From assembly GCA_916048095.2 (NCBI GenBank), contig OU696570.1, forward strand, positions 4,456,518 to 4,520,517: 64,000 nt of DNA, read 5' to 3'. The DNA is from Sacculina carcini. Taxonomy: Eukaryota; Arthropoda; Thecostraca; Sacculinidae. Position numbers and translations under genes: made by a program. The notes under the pieces were generated by a model. That model searched no databases. It had not been told where the DNA came from and saw only the letters and a list, made by a program, of their open reading frames with translations. Positions 11,700-22,249 of the stretch are shown here, piece after piece (within the stretch, counting starts at the first letter, position 1; each line of letters begins with the position of its first letter).

Positions 11700-12388
11700 A
11701 GCTATTTCGGCCTTTTAGTTTGGAGGTGGTTTTTTGTCTGCGACCCGGCTTCAGCAGCAGAGATAGTGCCCTCCAGTATTAGCAGCGGCCTGGATGAAGT
11801 GGTGGAGGTGCTCGGCGGCGTGTCAGGTTGGTGTGCAGGGGGACGGCAGGAGGGCATGGTGCCGGCAGGAAGCAGCGGAGGAGCTGCAGCCGAGGGTCGC
11901 TCGTCGTCCCGCCTGCACTGGTGTTAGACTCGTCGCCGGGCAGATAGAAGATCGCTGGTAGAAGCTGCTGGTGCTGGAGGGCATGTGAGAGAAAGAGGCT
12001 GCTGAAGCCGGAGGAGAAATGACGAACGACGACGACGGTGCGGCTGGCGTGTGCGGCGGAGTCACGGCTGTCTGCGACGGGGTGCTGAATAGCACGGGTG
12101 TCGGCGGGAGCACAGTGGGTGCTGGGAGGCCGAGGTGTTGTGCCCTGTCGCGGCAGCCGGTGATAAAGAAGACGGCAGGTTGCGGCGAAGCACTGAAGAT
12201 CACGGGCGGAGGCGGGAGCGCGGTGGACGCTGGGGCCTGACGTGTTGTGCTTCGCCGCAGCCACGGTGTGTGCATCTGGTGGAGGCCGTCGTCGAGTTAG
12301 GTTTTTTATTGGCTCCTGGTCTGCTTGGTTCGCGCTTTTCAATTGTCTGTTCTTTTGTTGATTTATGTTTCTTTAAAACAGGTGGAGG

Positions 12389-12627
12389 TGTGGTGTGATC
12401 GTGTGCAGTGAGGGAGAGAGTGTGTGTGTGAAAGATTGTGTGTGCGTGAACGTGTTAGTGTGTCTATATGTGATCGTGTATGGTTGAATTGTATATTGCT
12501 TGCGAGAGTGTGTGAGCGAGTGTGTATAGCTGTGTCGGTGAGTGTGACGCCTTGTGGGCGCGCGTGGGGCGGTGATGCCCACGTGCGCCTGTCTGGAATA
12601 TATCTAAATTTTGTGTTTGCTTCCACA
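12389..12627 (+). repeat. 3' LTR of element A
   Basis: TGTGGTGTGATCGTGTGC...CTTCCACA, directly after GGTGGAGG and followed by the GTAAG duplication. Confidence 0.9.
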
Positions 12628-12632
12628 GTAAG

Positions 12633-14572
12633 TTAGGTCTGTGTATCAATTCCTTCGAATATGTTTGCTGTAAGATCACTAGCCGTTACTCTCCCCCGTC
12701 TGTATTCTCTCAATCTATCGTGGTAACTATGTATCTAGTTCTGTTTTCTTAGATGAGTTTAGTACTCTACTTGACACGCTTGTATCTATGTTTTCTTCTA
12801 GGATTGTTTTATATGGTGATTTTAATCTTTGGCTAGATGCTCCTCATCTCAATTCGTGCACATCTTCGTTTCTAGAATTAATTTCTTCGTATGGCTTGTC
12901 AAATCATGTGTGCGGCTCTACTCACGAACGTGGCCACACCCTTGATTTAGTACTTTCGTTTATTGACTCTCCTATTTTTATAAAGGATTTGACCATTCTC
13001 CCTATTGATTCTTCTGTTTCTGATCACTCATTAGTTGAATTTTCCGCATTCATTCCTATCATCATAAGATCTAAAAAAACTGTCTCATTTTTAGATTATA
13101 AAAATGCTGATTATTACTCACTATGTTATAACATATTTTCTTCTTTCAATTCTGATTCATTTATTTGTTTACCCCCTTCTGATCTTTGTAAATATTTCAA
13201 CTCCTGTCTTGAACTTCTTAGAGATCAGTTTGTTCCTGTTAAGAAGTTTCGTTCCTCTCTCTCTCTACATAGCCCCTGGTTCAATAGTGAAATTCGCAAT
13301 TCCAAACTTTCTCTTAGACGACTTGAGCGCCATTGGTTGCGTCTGAACAATGATGCATCATGGCAATCTTATTGTGTTGCACGGCGTCACCATCATATCT
13401 TGTGTGAGAACGCCAAAAAATCCTATTATAATATTAATATTTCCTCCTGTCTTGATAGTAAATCTCTTTGGAATATTTTCAATAGACTCCTGGGTAATAC
13501 AATACCCTTGTGTTTCCTGATAGTGATTCATCTCGATTACCTTCCCTATTTTTTAATTTCTTTGAGACAAAAATCTCTAATATCTGCTGTCGTTTCCCTC
13601 CTGCTATATTGTCTTATTCTCCCGCTACCTCCTTCATTTTTCACTCGTTCCACCCAATTTCCATTTCTGACTGCAGATTACTATTGAGACGTGTTCACAC
13701 TCGTTCTTCCTCCCTGGATCCTATTGACCTTGCTCGAATTCCCCAATGTACTGAGTTACTTCTTCCCTGCATCACTTATTTAATCAATACGGCGTTCTCT
13801 CTTGGCGAATTTCTTGCGTCAAAGAGTGCCAGTATTCTCCCAATTCTGAAAAAACATAACCTTGATCCCAATTGTTTGTCTAACTACCGTCCCATCTCTA
13901 GAATTCCTTGGCTATCCAAATCTCTTGAAATGGCTGCTTATGTCCAGATCTCGGACTACATTGAGCGCCATGATCCCTGAACTATCAGGCTTCCGTAGCT
14001 TTCATTCCACAGAAACCTCGCTTCTCTTCCTCTATGCCTCTATTCTTAAGTCTACTCTTGCTTGTAAGGATGTTCTTCTCATTCAACTGGAATTCTCTGC
14101 AGCTTTTGACACTGTTAATCATCTAATTCTACTCAATACTCTGTCTAACCTAGGTATTAGTGGTACTGCACTATCATTTTTCCGCTCTTATCTCTCTACT
14201 CGGTCTCAGTTTGTTTGTACTAGTGATTCTCGTAGTGAGTCTTTCCCACTATCATACGGTGTCCCACAAGGATCCGTCCTAGGCCCTCTCCTTTTCAATA
14301 TTTACTTAACTTCCATTGGTGCAATCCTTCATCGTCATGATGTCACTTTCCAAATCTTTGCGGACGATATCCAAATTCTTTTCTCGTCTAATACTATTTC
14401 CCAATCTTCTGTTTCTTCTCTCTTGGATGATATTGATACTTGGCCTTTTTCCCACCTTCTTAAGCTCAATCCCGATAAGAGTAAATATATCATTTTTCAA
14501 TCTTCTAGAAGCTTAACTTCTCTATCTGTTCCTCTCTCTAACTCTGTTCGTAGCTTAGGTGTTTTACTATGA
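12633..14572 (+). pseudogene. L2-like LINE ORF2, endonuclease to RT palm
   Basis: The endonuclease continues (INSFEYVCCKI, then YGDFNLWLD near 12815, DLVLSF and SSVSDHSLVEF near 13010, the Asp/His catalytic motifs). After frame changes the RT follows: NYRPISRIPWLSKSLEMAAY (13882-13940), SAAFDTVNH near 14100, GVPQGSVLGPLLFNIY near 14262 and the catalytic FADDIQIL near 14358. Three overlapping frames (12788-13687, 13510-13980, 13862-14572) show it is dead. The RT breaks off at SLGVLL and resumes at 22797 with DDSLCFDLYISDII, so everything between is a later insertion. Confidence 0.88.
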
Positions 14573-14724
14573 TTTCATTCAGCTATCCATTTTCTATTCC
14601 TCCTTATTGTACTCAAAACTCATGTAAATATGTGTATGTATAAGTGCATGTTTGTGTATGTATGTGTATGGTGCCGGTCTGGCATTATCAGTAGCGGGGA
14701 AGCGATAATGACGCGAGAGCGACA
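14573..14724. other. Junction sequence before the I-type LINE
   Basis: Contains TGTATAAGTGCATGTTTGTG (near 14638), which recurs at about 22632 and 22670 beyond element C. It may be part of the inserted I-type LINE or of its target. No coding signal. Confidence 0.4.
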
Positions 14725-15360
14725 TTGAATGTGGAGGCGTGTTTTGGGATTGTGGCCGTTAAAGCTATAAAACGACTGAGCATTCTGAAGTGTGTATCGA
14801 ATAAGTCTTACGGTGCTGATCGCGCCATACTTACACGCATCTTCAAAACCTTGATCAGGCCCATTCTCGAGTACGGCGCAACATGTCTGGCTTTCTCGTC
14901 ACCCAACGTGCTTCGACCACTTGATATCATTCAGAATCACTGCTTGCGTACAATTTCCGGCTGTCATCCGACAACCCCTATTGGAAAACTCCACCGTGAA
15001 CTGGGGATTATATCCCTTTAAACTAGACGACTCCAAAAATGCGTGAAACACGGTTTGAAAATTATTGAGGATCCATTTCATCCTTGTCACAATCTCATGT
15101 CTCAAATGAACTCCTTAATATCACTTCCGCCTGACATCATTCGCCGAAACTGTGGCTTTACTTTTGCCATGGCCTACTCACTAGCGAAAAAAGAAATCGG
15201 TTTCCTGTCAGTTCCGCTTACCACACCGTGCGCCCCGCCGCGTCCACAGGACCTTCAACTATCTTTCGACACACTAGAAATCCCCAGCAAACAACTATGT
15301 TTACCCCATATGGTCTCCCAAAACTTTCTGGAATACCGCAGCACGACCCCCTCGTACACA
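14725..15360 (+). pseudogene. I-type LINE, RT C-terminal part
   Basis: Frames 14725-15021 and 15043-15360 read as the post-palm region of a LINE RT: SYGADRAILTRIFKTLIRPILEYGATC, then LDIIQNHCLRTISG and TPIGKLHRELGI. One stop separates them. Element B interrupts it at 15364. The RNase H domain of the same LINE follows at 16900. It is 5' truncated: palm and endonuclease are missing. Confidence 0.75.
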
Positions 15361-15363
15361 TCC

Positions 15364-15511
15364 TGTGGTGTAATCGTGTGTAGTGAGAGAGAGAGAGTGT
15401 GTGTGAAAGATTGTGAGTGCGTGAACGTGTTAGTGTGTCTATGTGTGATCGTGTATAGTTGAATTGTATATTGCGTGCGAGAGTGTGTGATCGTGTGTGT
15501 CTAGTTGTTTC

Positions 15512-15548
<37 letters not shown>

Positions 15549-15789
15549 TTAGTGAAGTGTGCATGCCCCGCAGCGGCGAGCGAGTGACCGGCTCGCCGCT
15601 GATTGGTTGTTGCGGCGGGTGAGGACTGTGCGTGTGTATGTGTGTCCGTGTGTGCTCCCGTGTGACACGGTGTGATCGGGGAGTCCTGTATGAGCTGCGG
15701 TTGTGGCGTGACGTCTTGTAGGCGCGCGTGGGGCAGTGATGCCCGCGCACGTCTGTCTCTAATATATTTTAGTCTTTTTGTTTTCTACA
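15364..15789 (+). repeat. 5' LTR of element B
   Basis: TGTGGTGTAATCG...TTTTCTACA. The long LTR subtype, with the CAGCGGCGAGCGAGTGACC segment in the middle. Confidence 0.9.
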
Positions 15790-16491
15790 AGCTATTTCGG
15801 CCTTTTTGTTTTGGAATTATTTTTGTCTGCGACCCGGCTTCAGCAGCGGAGATGGTGCCTTCCAGCATCAGTAGCGGCCTACCAGCGGAGAACAGCGGTG
15901 GAGGTGCTCGGCGGCGTGTCAGGTTGGTGTGCAGGGGGACGACAGTGCAGCATGATGCCGGCGGGAGGCAGCTGATGAGCTGTGGTCGAGGGATGCTGGT
16001 CGTCCCGCCTGCACTGGTGTAAGGCACGTCGCCGGGCAAGTACAGGATTGTCGGTGGAGGCGACGATCGCTGGTGGAGGATGCTGGTGCTGGACGGCAGG
16101 TGACAGAGAGGGGCTGCTGAAGCCGGAGGAAAACATGACGAGCGACGGCGTGGCCTGTGGGAGCGGCGACGTCCCGGCTGTTTGCGGCAGGGTGCTGAAG
16201 AGCACTAGAGTCGACGGGAGCATAGTGGGTGCTGGGGTCGAAGTGTTGTGCCCTGTCGCGGCAGCCGGTGATGAAGAGGACGGCAGGCTGCGGCGGAGCA
16301 CTGAAGAGCACGGGCGGAGGCGGGAGCGTGGTGGACGCTGGGGCCTGACGTGTTGTGTTTCGCCGCAGCCAAGGTGTGTGCATCTGGTGGAGGCCGTCGT
16401 CTAATTAGATTTTGGTTATTGGTTCATTTTTCCTGGTTTGCTTGGTTCGCGGTTTTTTGTTGATTTATGTTTCCTTAAAAACAGGTGGAGG

Positions 16492-16899
16492 TGTGGTGTA
16501 ATCGTGTGTAGTGAGAGAGAGAGAGTGTGTGTGAAAGATTGTGAGTGCGTGAACGTGTTAGTGTGTCTATGTGTGATCGTGTATAGTTGAATTGTATATT
16601 GCGTGCGAGAGTGTGTGATCGTGTGTGTCTAGTTGGTTCGGTGTGTGTGTGTGTGCGTTTAGTGAATTGTGCATGCCCCGCAGCGGCGAGCGAGTGACCG
16701 GCTCGCCGCTGATTGGTTGTTGCGGCGGGTGAGGACTGTGCGTGTGTATGTGTGTCCGTGTGTGCTCCCGTGTGACACGGTGTGAGCGGGGAGTCCTGTA
16801 TGAGCTGCGGTTGTGGCGTGACGTCTTGTAGGCGCGCGTGGGGCAGTGATGCCCGCGCGCGTCTGTCTCTAATAAATTTTAGTCTTTTTGTTTTCTACA
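16492..16899 (+). repeat. 3' LTR of element B
   Basis: Matches 15364-15789 except for TG-repeat length and scattered changes. Confidence 0.9.
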
Positions 16900-17727
16900 A
16901 AAGACGTTCTCTACACAGACGGATCTAGACACAATGACGAGGTGGGATGTGCCGTCGTTGTACCTCACCTATCCGCGGAACTCACTTTTAAACTTCCTCA
17001 CTACGTATCTATTTTCATTGCAGAGTCCTTCGCCATTCTCCAGGCCCTCGTCTTCATAAAAGATAACGAAATTATGCTTTCTGTCGTTGTCTCCGACTCT
17101 CTTTCCGTGTTACAAGCTCTCTCCTCTTTCACCACCAAAAACCCCATCTGTAAACAGATTATCAGCCTTCACGAGAACCTCACCTTATCTGGCCTTTCCA
17201 TTAAATTTCTATGGATTCCGAGTCACATGGGCATCCACGGCAACGACATCGCTGACTCTTCAGCAAGGCGTGCCATTTCCCACCAAAACAGCACTATCCC
17301 TCCCTTATCGGCCACTGACCTTTTCCCATGGGTTCAACGTCTAACCGGGCACCTCTACTTCTCCAAACTTTTCTCCAACATGTCAGACCATACAAACTGC
17401 ATTCAGCATTATATGAAACACAGACACCAAATTCCACATCGGTCTAGATTAATTGATAAAGCTCTCATCCGACTCAGAACCGGACACACATACATTACAC
17501 ACAGACATCTGCTGAACCGTGAGGAACCACCCACTTGTAGTAGGTGCCGGGTCCCCATCACTGTATCCCACCTCCTACTGCACTGTAAATATTTCGAACA
17601 CCAAAGACCCATCCTAATGTCGCAGCTCCCTTCTACTGCTGATCTGGACTTATTGCTCTACCACCCAAACGCCCTAGAGCCTCTGTTATCCTTTTCACGC
17701 ACAACCGCTCTCATCGACCGCATCTGA
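16900..17727 (+). pseudogene. I-type LINE RNase H and C-terminus
   Basis: About 275 residues remain open from KDVLYTDGSRHNDEVG (first Asp of RNase H), through IAESFAILQAL (Glu), VVSDSLSVLQAL (Asp), to WIPSHMGIHGNDIADSSA (His/Asp). After it comes a C-terminal knuckle-like CSRCRVPITVSHLLLHCKYF (CX2CX8HX4C). A C-terminal RNase H in a LINE marks the I/Loa/Tad-type group. The ATG at 16888 lies in the LTR of element B and is not native. The domain itself is intact although the LINE is not. Confidence 0.85.
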
Positions 17728-17997
17728 TCATCCGACAACCCTCAAGCCACTACCACCAACATCCATAGCTTCAATACTCATTTCTCCGCACAAAACGTCT
17801 ACCCGAACAGCCCGAAGTATATAACTCCAGACTGAATCAATCTGAGCATCTCCACTTGAGCCTGAACTGAGCTACGTGCAGTAACCAACAAAAAAACAGA
17901 TTGTGGTCGTTGGAGATTAATGCGATGTGATTGAGATATTGCTGAGTTATTCTGGTGATTTTGTGGTTAGTTAATTTGACCAAGTTCGTTACCGTTT
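17728..17997 (+). other. Probable 3' UTR of the I-type LINE
   Basis: Non-coding. It continues past element C at 22573, as the CGTTT duplication shows. Confidence 0.55.
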
Positions 17998-18305
17998 TGT
18001 AACAAAACCAGAAATTGAAATATATTACAGACAGGCGCGCGTGGGCATCACCGCCCCACGCGCGCCTACAAGACGTCACACTCCGATCGCACCACAAACA
18101 CGCACACACACCAAGCCTCACCCGCCGTAGCAACCAATCAGCAGCGAGCCGGTCACTCGCCGCCGCCGCGGGCATGAACAATTCACGGCGTGTCAGTCAT
18201 ACTAGTACATACATACATACATACAAACATAGTACACAACACGAGCACAAACGCGAATAACACACACACACACACACACTAACACTCCATGCACATAACA
18301 CTACA
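17998..18305 (-). repeat. 3' LTR of element C
   Basis: On the minus strand it runs TGTAGTGTTATG...TTTTGTTACA. It contains the 12-bp GC hairpin at 18034-18066. Confidence 0.95.
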
Positions 18306-18476
18306 TGCACACCTGGCTTCAAGAGCCAACTAAACGTATAAATCTACAATATGCGGTAAAGTGGAAACGCTACACAGACAAACACATGACAATAACAATG
18401 ACAAATGCGTATCGACTGAACACGCACTCACACATGCATACTCACACGCACTCACACAATAGCATGACCATCAATA

Positions 18477-21400
18477 TTAAAATAATTGACGCGGCGCAGG
18501 ATTGACCCGTAATAAACGCACAGCAGAGCGACTAGGCAAGTCATTCGGTTGTTCACTCATCTGCACCGGTTCAACAACTCTTTCAGGCTGAACTGCAGCA
18601 GGCGGAACTGTCACGAGAGCCGGACGACGCTCTTCTTCTTGCTGCTGCTGCTGCTGCACACCAGGCGGCACACTGACAGCCACGCGTCGATTGCACGGCC
18701 TCAGACTTCTCACGTGACGAGGCATTCCGTCGACTTCGACGCTGAGCTGAGAGGTCACACCAGTCACAGTGCCGATGTGTGACCTGGTGTGACAACTTGC
18801 ACCTCGCTGCCGAACCCACACAACATCTCCAAGTTTGAACTTGCAGCGCACAGAAGCGTTGTTAACTTGAGCGTTGCCAGAATGTGGCGGCGTCGGGATT
18901 GGCCGCGACCGCACGCGATGTTTATATATCTGCATGGCAGGCGCGGAACTGTCTGTGCGGCTGTCCTTTGGAGTCATGTTGTACCAATGTACAGCTTCCG
19001 ATACAGAACAGTTCGACCTAGCAGCGATTGTTTTGATGGTGCGATGGCTGCGCTCAGCGATGGCATTTCCAGTGGGCTCATATGCGCACCGAAAAATCAA
19101 ATTGACACCCCATTTTTCGAGCATGCTTTTGAAAGCAGCGCTGCGAAACACAGTTGCGTTATCGGCCAGAACTTCCGCTGGTGAACCGCGCTCATAAAAA
19201 ATGTTCTCCAAGTGCAAGATGACATTCACACTGTCTTGCTGTCTCAGGTGACGCCACAATGAGAATCGCGACGGGCCACAGTCGATCACAGTGAGGTAAT
19301 GGTGAAGCCCTGCGTGCGTCACGTCGATGGCCAGACGATGCCAGTTGCGCTTTACGTGCAGCTTGCCTGCTGCCAAACGCACAGGAGCAGGATCAACTGA
19401 CTGGCATGCATCACAATTTCTCACCACCGTTTGGGCCATCCTTCTGCTCACACACGGGTCTTTCTTCTTCGAGAAATACAGTGTTCGCCTCACACCAGGG
19501 TGACCAGAGGCCTCATGCACGGCTCGCACGACAGCGAGAGGATCATGCGGTGAAGTACACGGTGCTGCCGCTGCTGCTGCCACTGACACGGCTGCATTAG
19601 GTTGCTTTCTCAGCCAGGCGGTGGGCACACGAGTCAGCTGGTTCGCCAGATTGCAACTTGAGCTGACGAATGCGACGTTAACGTCCAACTGGTACTCTGC
19701 CACCAGAGCCGTGAGAACAGATAACCTCCTGCGAATAAGCATTTCACTGGCGGCTTTTGTTTGAAGTCTCGATTGCCCACTCAATGCGTTGCTTATCCAG
19801 TGGAAGACTGTGCGGGAATCAGTAACTAGACGGAATTTTTTCAGCTTCCAAATAAGCGCCAGGTTCACACCTTTGACAGCAGCGTCGAGTACCGCCATAT
19901 TAATATGAACCGCATCCTCAGTGCGCAACCAGCATCCGTCTTCAATCACTGACCCGCCGATCTCCAATACCGCACCCATGGCCAATGAACTAGCATCGGT
20001 CCAAACAGTGGCGTCTCCATCAACCACATCCCAGCGTCCAGTTGCAGGATCAGCATCTTTCACACGGGCCAATATTTCCTCCAGCATTTTGCGGACTTCT
20101 CCACCATCACGCAGCTTGTCATCCCAGCTTGCAGTTGCAGCATTTGCTCGACGCTTGATGTATGCTGCCGCCACACGCAACCAGCCACACACTGGCATGT
20201 GCCCTGTCAGTTTGCCACAAACTGAAAACACGTTCCGCCGTGTGAGAACATCCGGTATGTCGCCAACACAGTTGTCACGGCGCCAACGCAGATGACGACC
20301 ATGGCTGTCCACTCTGACACCAAGGACACGAGCGCCGTCTCGCATTCGCTCGGGAGCTTTGCACACGAGGCCGTATTTTTCCAGGTGTGCAACCACCTTG
20401 TCCACACCAACGACATTCGCGTTCACAAGCACATCGTCGATGTAGGAAGACGTACTCTGAAACACGGTCGGGTCCTGTTTCAATACAGTCTCCAGTACGG
20501 CTTGCATCACCAATGGGGCGACATTGAGACCGAATCCGAGTCTAGTGAGACAAAAACGGCGGCCCTCGAAATTGACGGTTTGAAAAGGCCACAAGTCGGA
20601 GCTCACGGCGATTTGCAAGTAAGCCTTCCTCAAATCGATCAACACCGCACTGCCTCCAACACGTCTCCACAGGCGAATTTTGTCGGCACAAACGTCACTG
20701 TTGGCAGTGAATGGATTTATTAAGTCATTGAGCTCTCTGAAGTCAAGGACTGGCCTGGTTTTTTGCTTATTATTTTGAACGACAGCCATTAGGGGAATTA
20801 ACGCTTTCGCAGGTCCGTGCTCTCGTTCATCATATCGTTGCAGCCAGCCACGCTTGATCCAGTCCGATACTTCTCTACGGTATTCCATTCGAACACTGGG
20901 CTTCATGGCGTATTCACGAACTTTGTTTTTTAGAGCACCTGGTGGCCGTCCGTCCGCCCATTTCCACGCAGCTGTCCACTGTTTCTTGTCAGCACTGAAT
21001 TTTGCTGTAAAGTCTTGTCGTTCCATGACAATGTCGGTCAGTTTACCCGGCATTGCACCAGAAGCGTCAGCCGCTCCAGCCGTGTACTGAGTTCCTGCTG
21101 TCGCGTCACAATGCACACCAAGTCTCACATTACCCTCGCCACTGATGCACACACCACCGTAGGACGATATACCATTCATACCCAACACAAATTCAAAATT
21201 CAACGGTTTGAAGCTGACAACCATGGCTTCAACAAATTTTGGTGAATGAGCAGCACTTTGTAAGCATACCATTGTCCTGCCAAGACTCCTATGCTTGGTG
21301 CCGTCTACAGTTACAATAGTGCAAACATATGGTTCCCATGAACCACAACACGACTGATGAATTATACACTTGGAACAGCCTGAGTCGACGAGTACAAATT

Positions 21401-21503
21401 TCTCACAATCATTTACTCGCATGAGTGTCGTGGGTAACGCGTCATTGGCAAACGAGAAGACGCCAACGCTCACGCGTCTTCTCGCTGTCCGTTTCCCGAA
21501 CAT
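18477..21503 (-). CDS. pol: Pol polyprotein of element C
   Basis: 1008 residues in one frame. An aspartic protease is near residue 40 (FVLVDSGCSKCI). The RT covers roughly 210-400: RPVLDFRELN, VLIDLRKAYLQIAV, CLTRLGFGLNVAP and catalytic SYIDDVLVN. RNase H begins near 500 (TVWTDASSLAMG, then HINMAVLDAAVKG and LVTDSRTVFHW). The integrase has HEASGHPGVRRT...CDACQ zinc binding, then LAIDVTH, LADNATVF and NAIAERSHR as the DDE triad. A chromatin-tail-like module follows (KFKLGDVVWVRQRG), then a Gln/Pro-rich end. The first ATG (21503) is probably not used: the natural entry is by -1 shifting from gag at GGGAAAC, after which the frame reads KRTARRRVSV. All catalytic residues I can see are present. 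Confidence 0.93.
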   Translation of the reverse strand: MFGKRTARRRVSVGVFSFANDALPTTLMRVNDCEKFVLVDSGCSKCIIHQSCCGSWEPYVCTIVTVDGTKHRSLGRTMVCLQSAAHSPKFVEAMVVSFKPLNFEFVLGMNGISSYGGVCISGEGNVRLGVHCDATAGTQYTAGAADASGAMPGKLTDIVMERQDFTAKFSADKKQWTAAWKWADGRPPGALKNKVREYAMKPSVRMEYRREVSDWIKRGWLQRYDEREHGPAKALIPLMAVVQNNKQKTRPVLDFRELNDLINPFTANSDVCADKIRLWRRVGGSAVLIDLRKAYLQIAVSSDLWPFQTVNFEGRRFCLTRLGFGLNVAPLVMQAVLETVLKQDPTVFQSTSSYIDDVLVNANVVGVDKVVAHLEKYGLVCKAPERMRDGARVLGVRVDSHGRHLRWRRDNCVGDIPDVLTRRNVFSVCGKLTGHMPVCGWLRVAAAYIKRRANAATASWDDKLRDGGEVRKMLEEILARVKDADPATGRWDVVDGDATVWTDASSLAMGAVLEIGGSVIEDGCWLRTEDAVHINMAVLDAAVKGVNLALIWKLKKFRLVTDSRTVFHWISNALSGQSRLQTKAASEMLIRRRLSVLTALVAEYQLDVNVAFVSSSCNLANQLTRVPTAWLRKQPNAAVSVAAAAAAPCTSPHDPLAVVRAVHEASGHPGVRRTLYFSKKKDPCVSRRMAQTVVRNCDACQSVDPAPVRLAAGKLHVKRNWHRLAIDVTHAGLHHYLTVIDCGPSRFSLWRHLRQQDSVNVILHLENIFYERGSPAEVLADNATVFRSAAFKSMLEKWGVNLIFRCAYEPTGNAIAERSHRTIKTIAARSNCSVSEAVHWYNMTPKDSRTDSSAPAMQIYKHRVRSRPIPTPPHSGNAQVNNASVRCKFKLGDVVWVRQRGASCHTRSHIGTVTGVTSQLSVEVDGMPRHVRSLRPCNRRVAVSVPPGVQQQQQQEEERRPALVTVPPAAVQPERVVEPVQMSEQPNDLPSRSAVRLLRVNPAPRQLF
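21453..21497 (-). promoter_or_regulatory. -1 ribosomal frameshift signal, element C
   Basis: On the minus strand the slippery heptamer GGGAAAC (21491-21497) lies in the gag frame as G-GGA-AAC. After a 6-nt spacer comes a stem CGAGAAGACGC / GCGTCTTCTCG (11 bp, 10-nt loop, 21453-21484). Gag stops inside the loop and pol continues in -1. This is the textbook layout. Confidence 0.88.
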
Positions 21504-22246
21504 TGTGCAGCAAAATGTCCTTTAACGCCACATTTAAAGCAGTAAACATTTCTCGGCTTATGACGGCTATTATAACGCGTACTTGACTTGTGGCTTTTCT
21601 CACTCAACTGATTGCACGTTTGTGCGCATTTGAATGACTGTTCTTTGGTAGCATTGACACAGGAACAACTGCCACAATGGCGGTCACTCGTCACTGAGGT
21701 GGAACAAGACATACCTGCAATGGCGGCCTCTTCGTCAGCCAATATTCCGCGAGCGCTCTCCACCAGCTGAGACACGGTCATTTCTGATATTCGAGCGTTG
21801 GCACGGAGTGTTCGACGCACGTAGTCGGGCAGACCGTGGACGAAAGCGCTGTTTATCGCTGCTTCCTGCAGTCCACCAGCGAGCTGAGCGAGTCGTTTTA
21901 TATCCGCAAGATACGCGTCAACCGGTTCTCTAGACTGTAGCCGACGCGTCACCAGCTGATCATAAGCAGAAAAAGAATCGACCTCGAATGCCTTCACCAA
22001 CGCTCGCTGAACTTGATCCACATCAAGTTTGCTTTGATCCGAAAGCTTGTCATACACTCGGTATGCATTTCCTGTGAGTCGAAGTGGGATGATGGCAGCA
22101 ACAAACGAAACGTTGTACAATCTGCATATCCAATGCAACTTGCTGAACCATTCAGACACGGAGCAATCATCATTGCCTCTGAACTCCGGAACAAGTTTGA
22201 TGTCAAACGCCATCGCACCATGAGCAACGCTCTCAGACTTGGACAT
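21470..22246 (-). CDS. gag: Gag polyprotein of element C
   Basis: 258 residues starting only 15 nt after the LTR, so the whole leader is the primer-binding region. The capsid-like part (residues 15-170) includes LVPEFRGNDDCSVSEWFSKL, AIIPLRLTGNAYRVYDKL, VDAYLADIKRLAQLAGG and AFVHGLPDYVRRTLRA. A basic linker follows, then one CCHC zinc knuckle CFKCGVKGHFAAQC near residues 238-251. It ends SGNGQREDA within the frameshift hairpin. Related Gags are in E2 and G3. Confidence 0.92.
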   Translation of the reverse strand: MSKSESVAHGAMAFDIKLVPEFRGNDDCSVSEWFSKLHWICRLYNVSFVAAIIPLRLTGNAYRVYDKLSDQSKLDVDQVQRALVKAFEVDSFSAYDQLVTRRLQSREPVDAYLADIKRLAQLAGGLQEAAINSAFVHGLPDYVRRTLRANARISEMTVSQLVESARGILADEEAAIAGMSCSTSVTSDRHCGSCSCVNATKEQSFKCAQTCNQLSEKSHKSSTRYNSRHKPRNVYCFKCGVKGHFAAQCSGNGQREDA

Positions 22247-22249
22247 TGT

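Larger units (their letters stand above)
11463..12627 (+). mobile_element. Non-autonomous LTR element A
   Basis: LTRs 11463-11699 and 12389-12627 enclose about 690 bp with no gag or pol. The 5-bp target duplication GTAAG lies at 11458-11462 and 12628-12632. Directly after the 5' LTR is AGCTATTTCGGC (11700-11711), the complement of tRNA-Phe nt 1-12. Before the 3' LTR is the purine run AACAGGTGGAGG. The GC-rich interior is shared with elements B, D and F. The LTRs are a short subtype: relative to B, D and F they lack about 190 bp in the middle. Confidence 0.9.
15364..16899 (+). mobile_element. Non-autonomous LTR element B
   Basis: LTRs 15364-15789 and 16492-16899 enclose about 700 bp of GC-rich non-coding interior related to A, D and F. 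The tRNA-Phe 5' complement AGCTATTTCGGC lies at 15790-15801, and the AACAGGTGGAGG purine tract precedes the 3' LTR. It splits the I-type LINE between its RT and RNase H. I could not find a clean target duplication. Confidence 0.88.

Noticed and set aside
18549..21245. Plus-strand ORFs opposite the element C pol
   Set aside because: Shadow frames of the intact minus-strand gene, without motifs.
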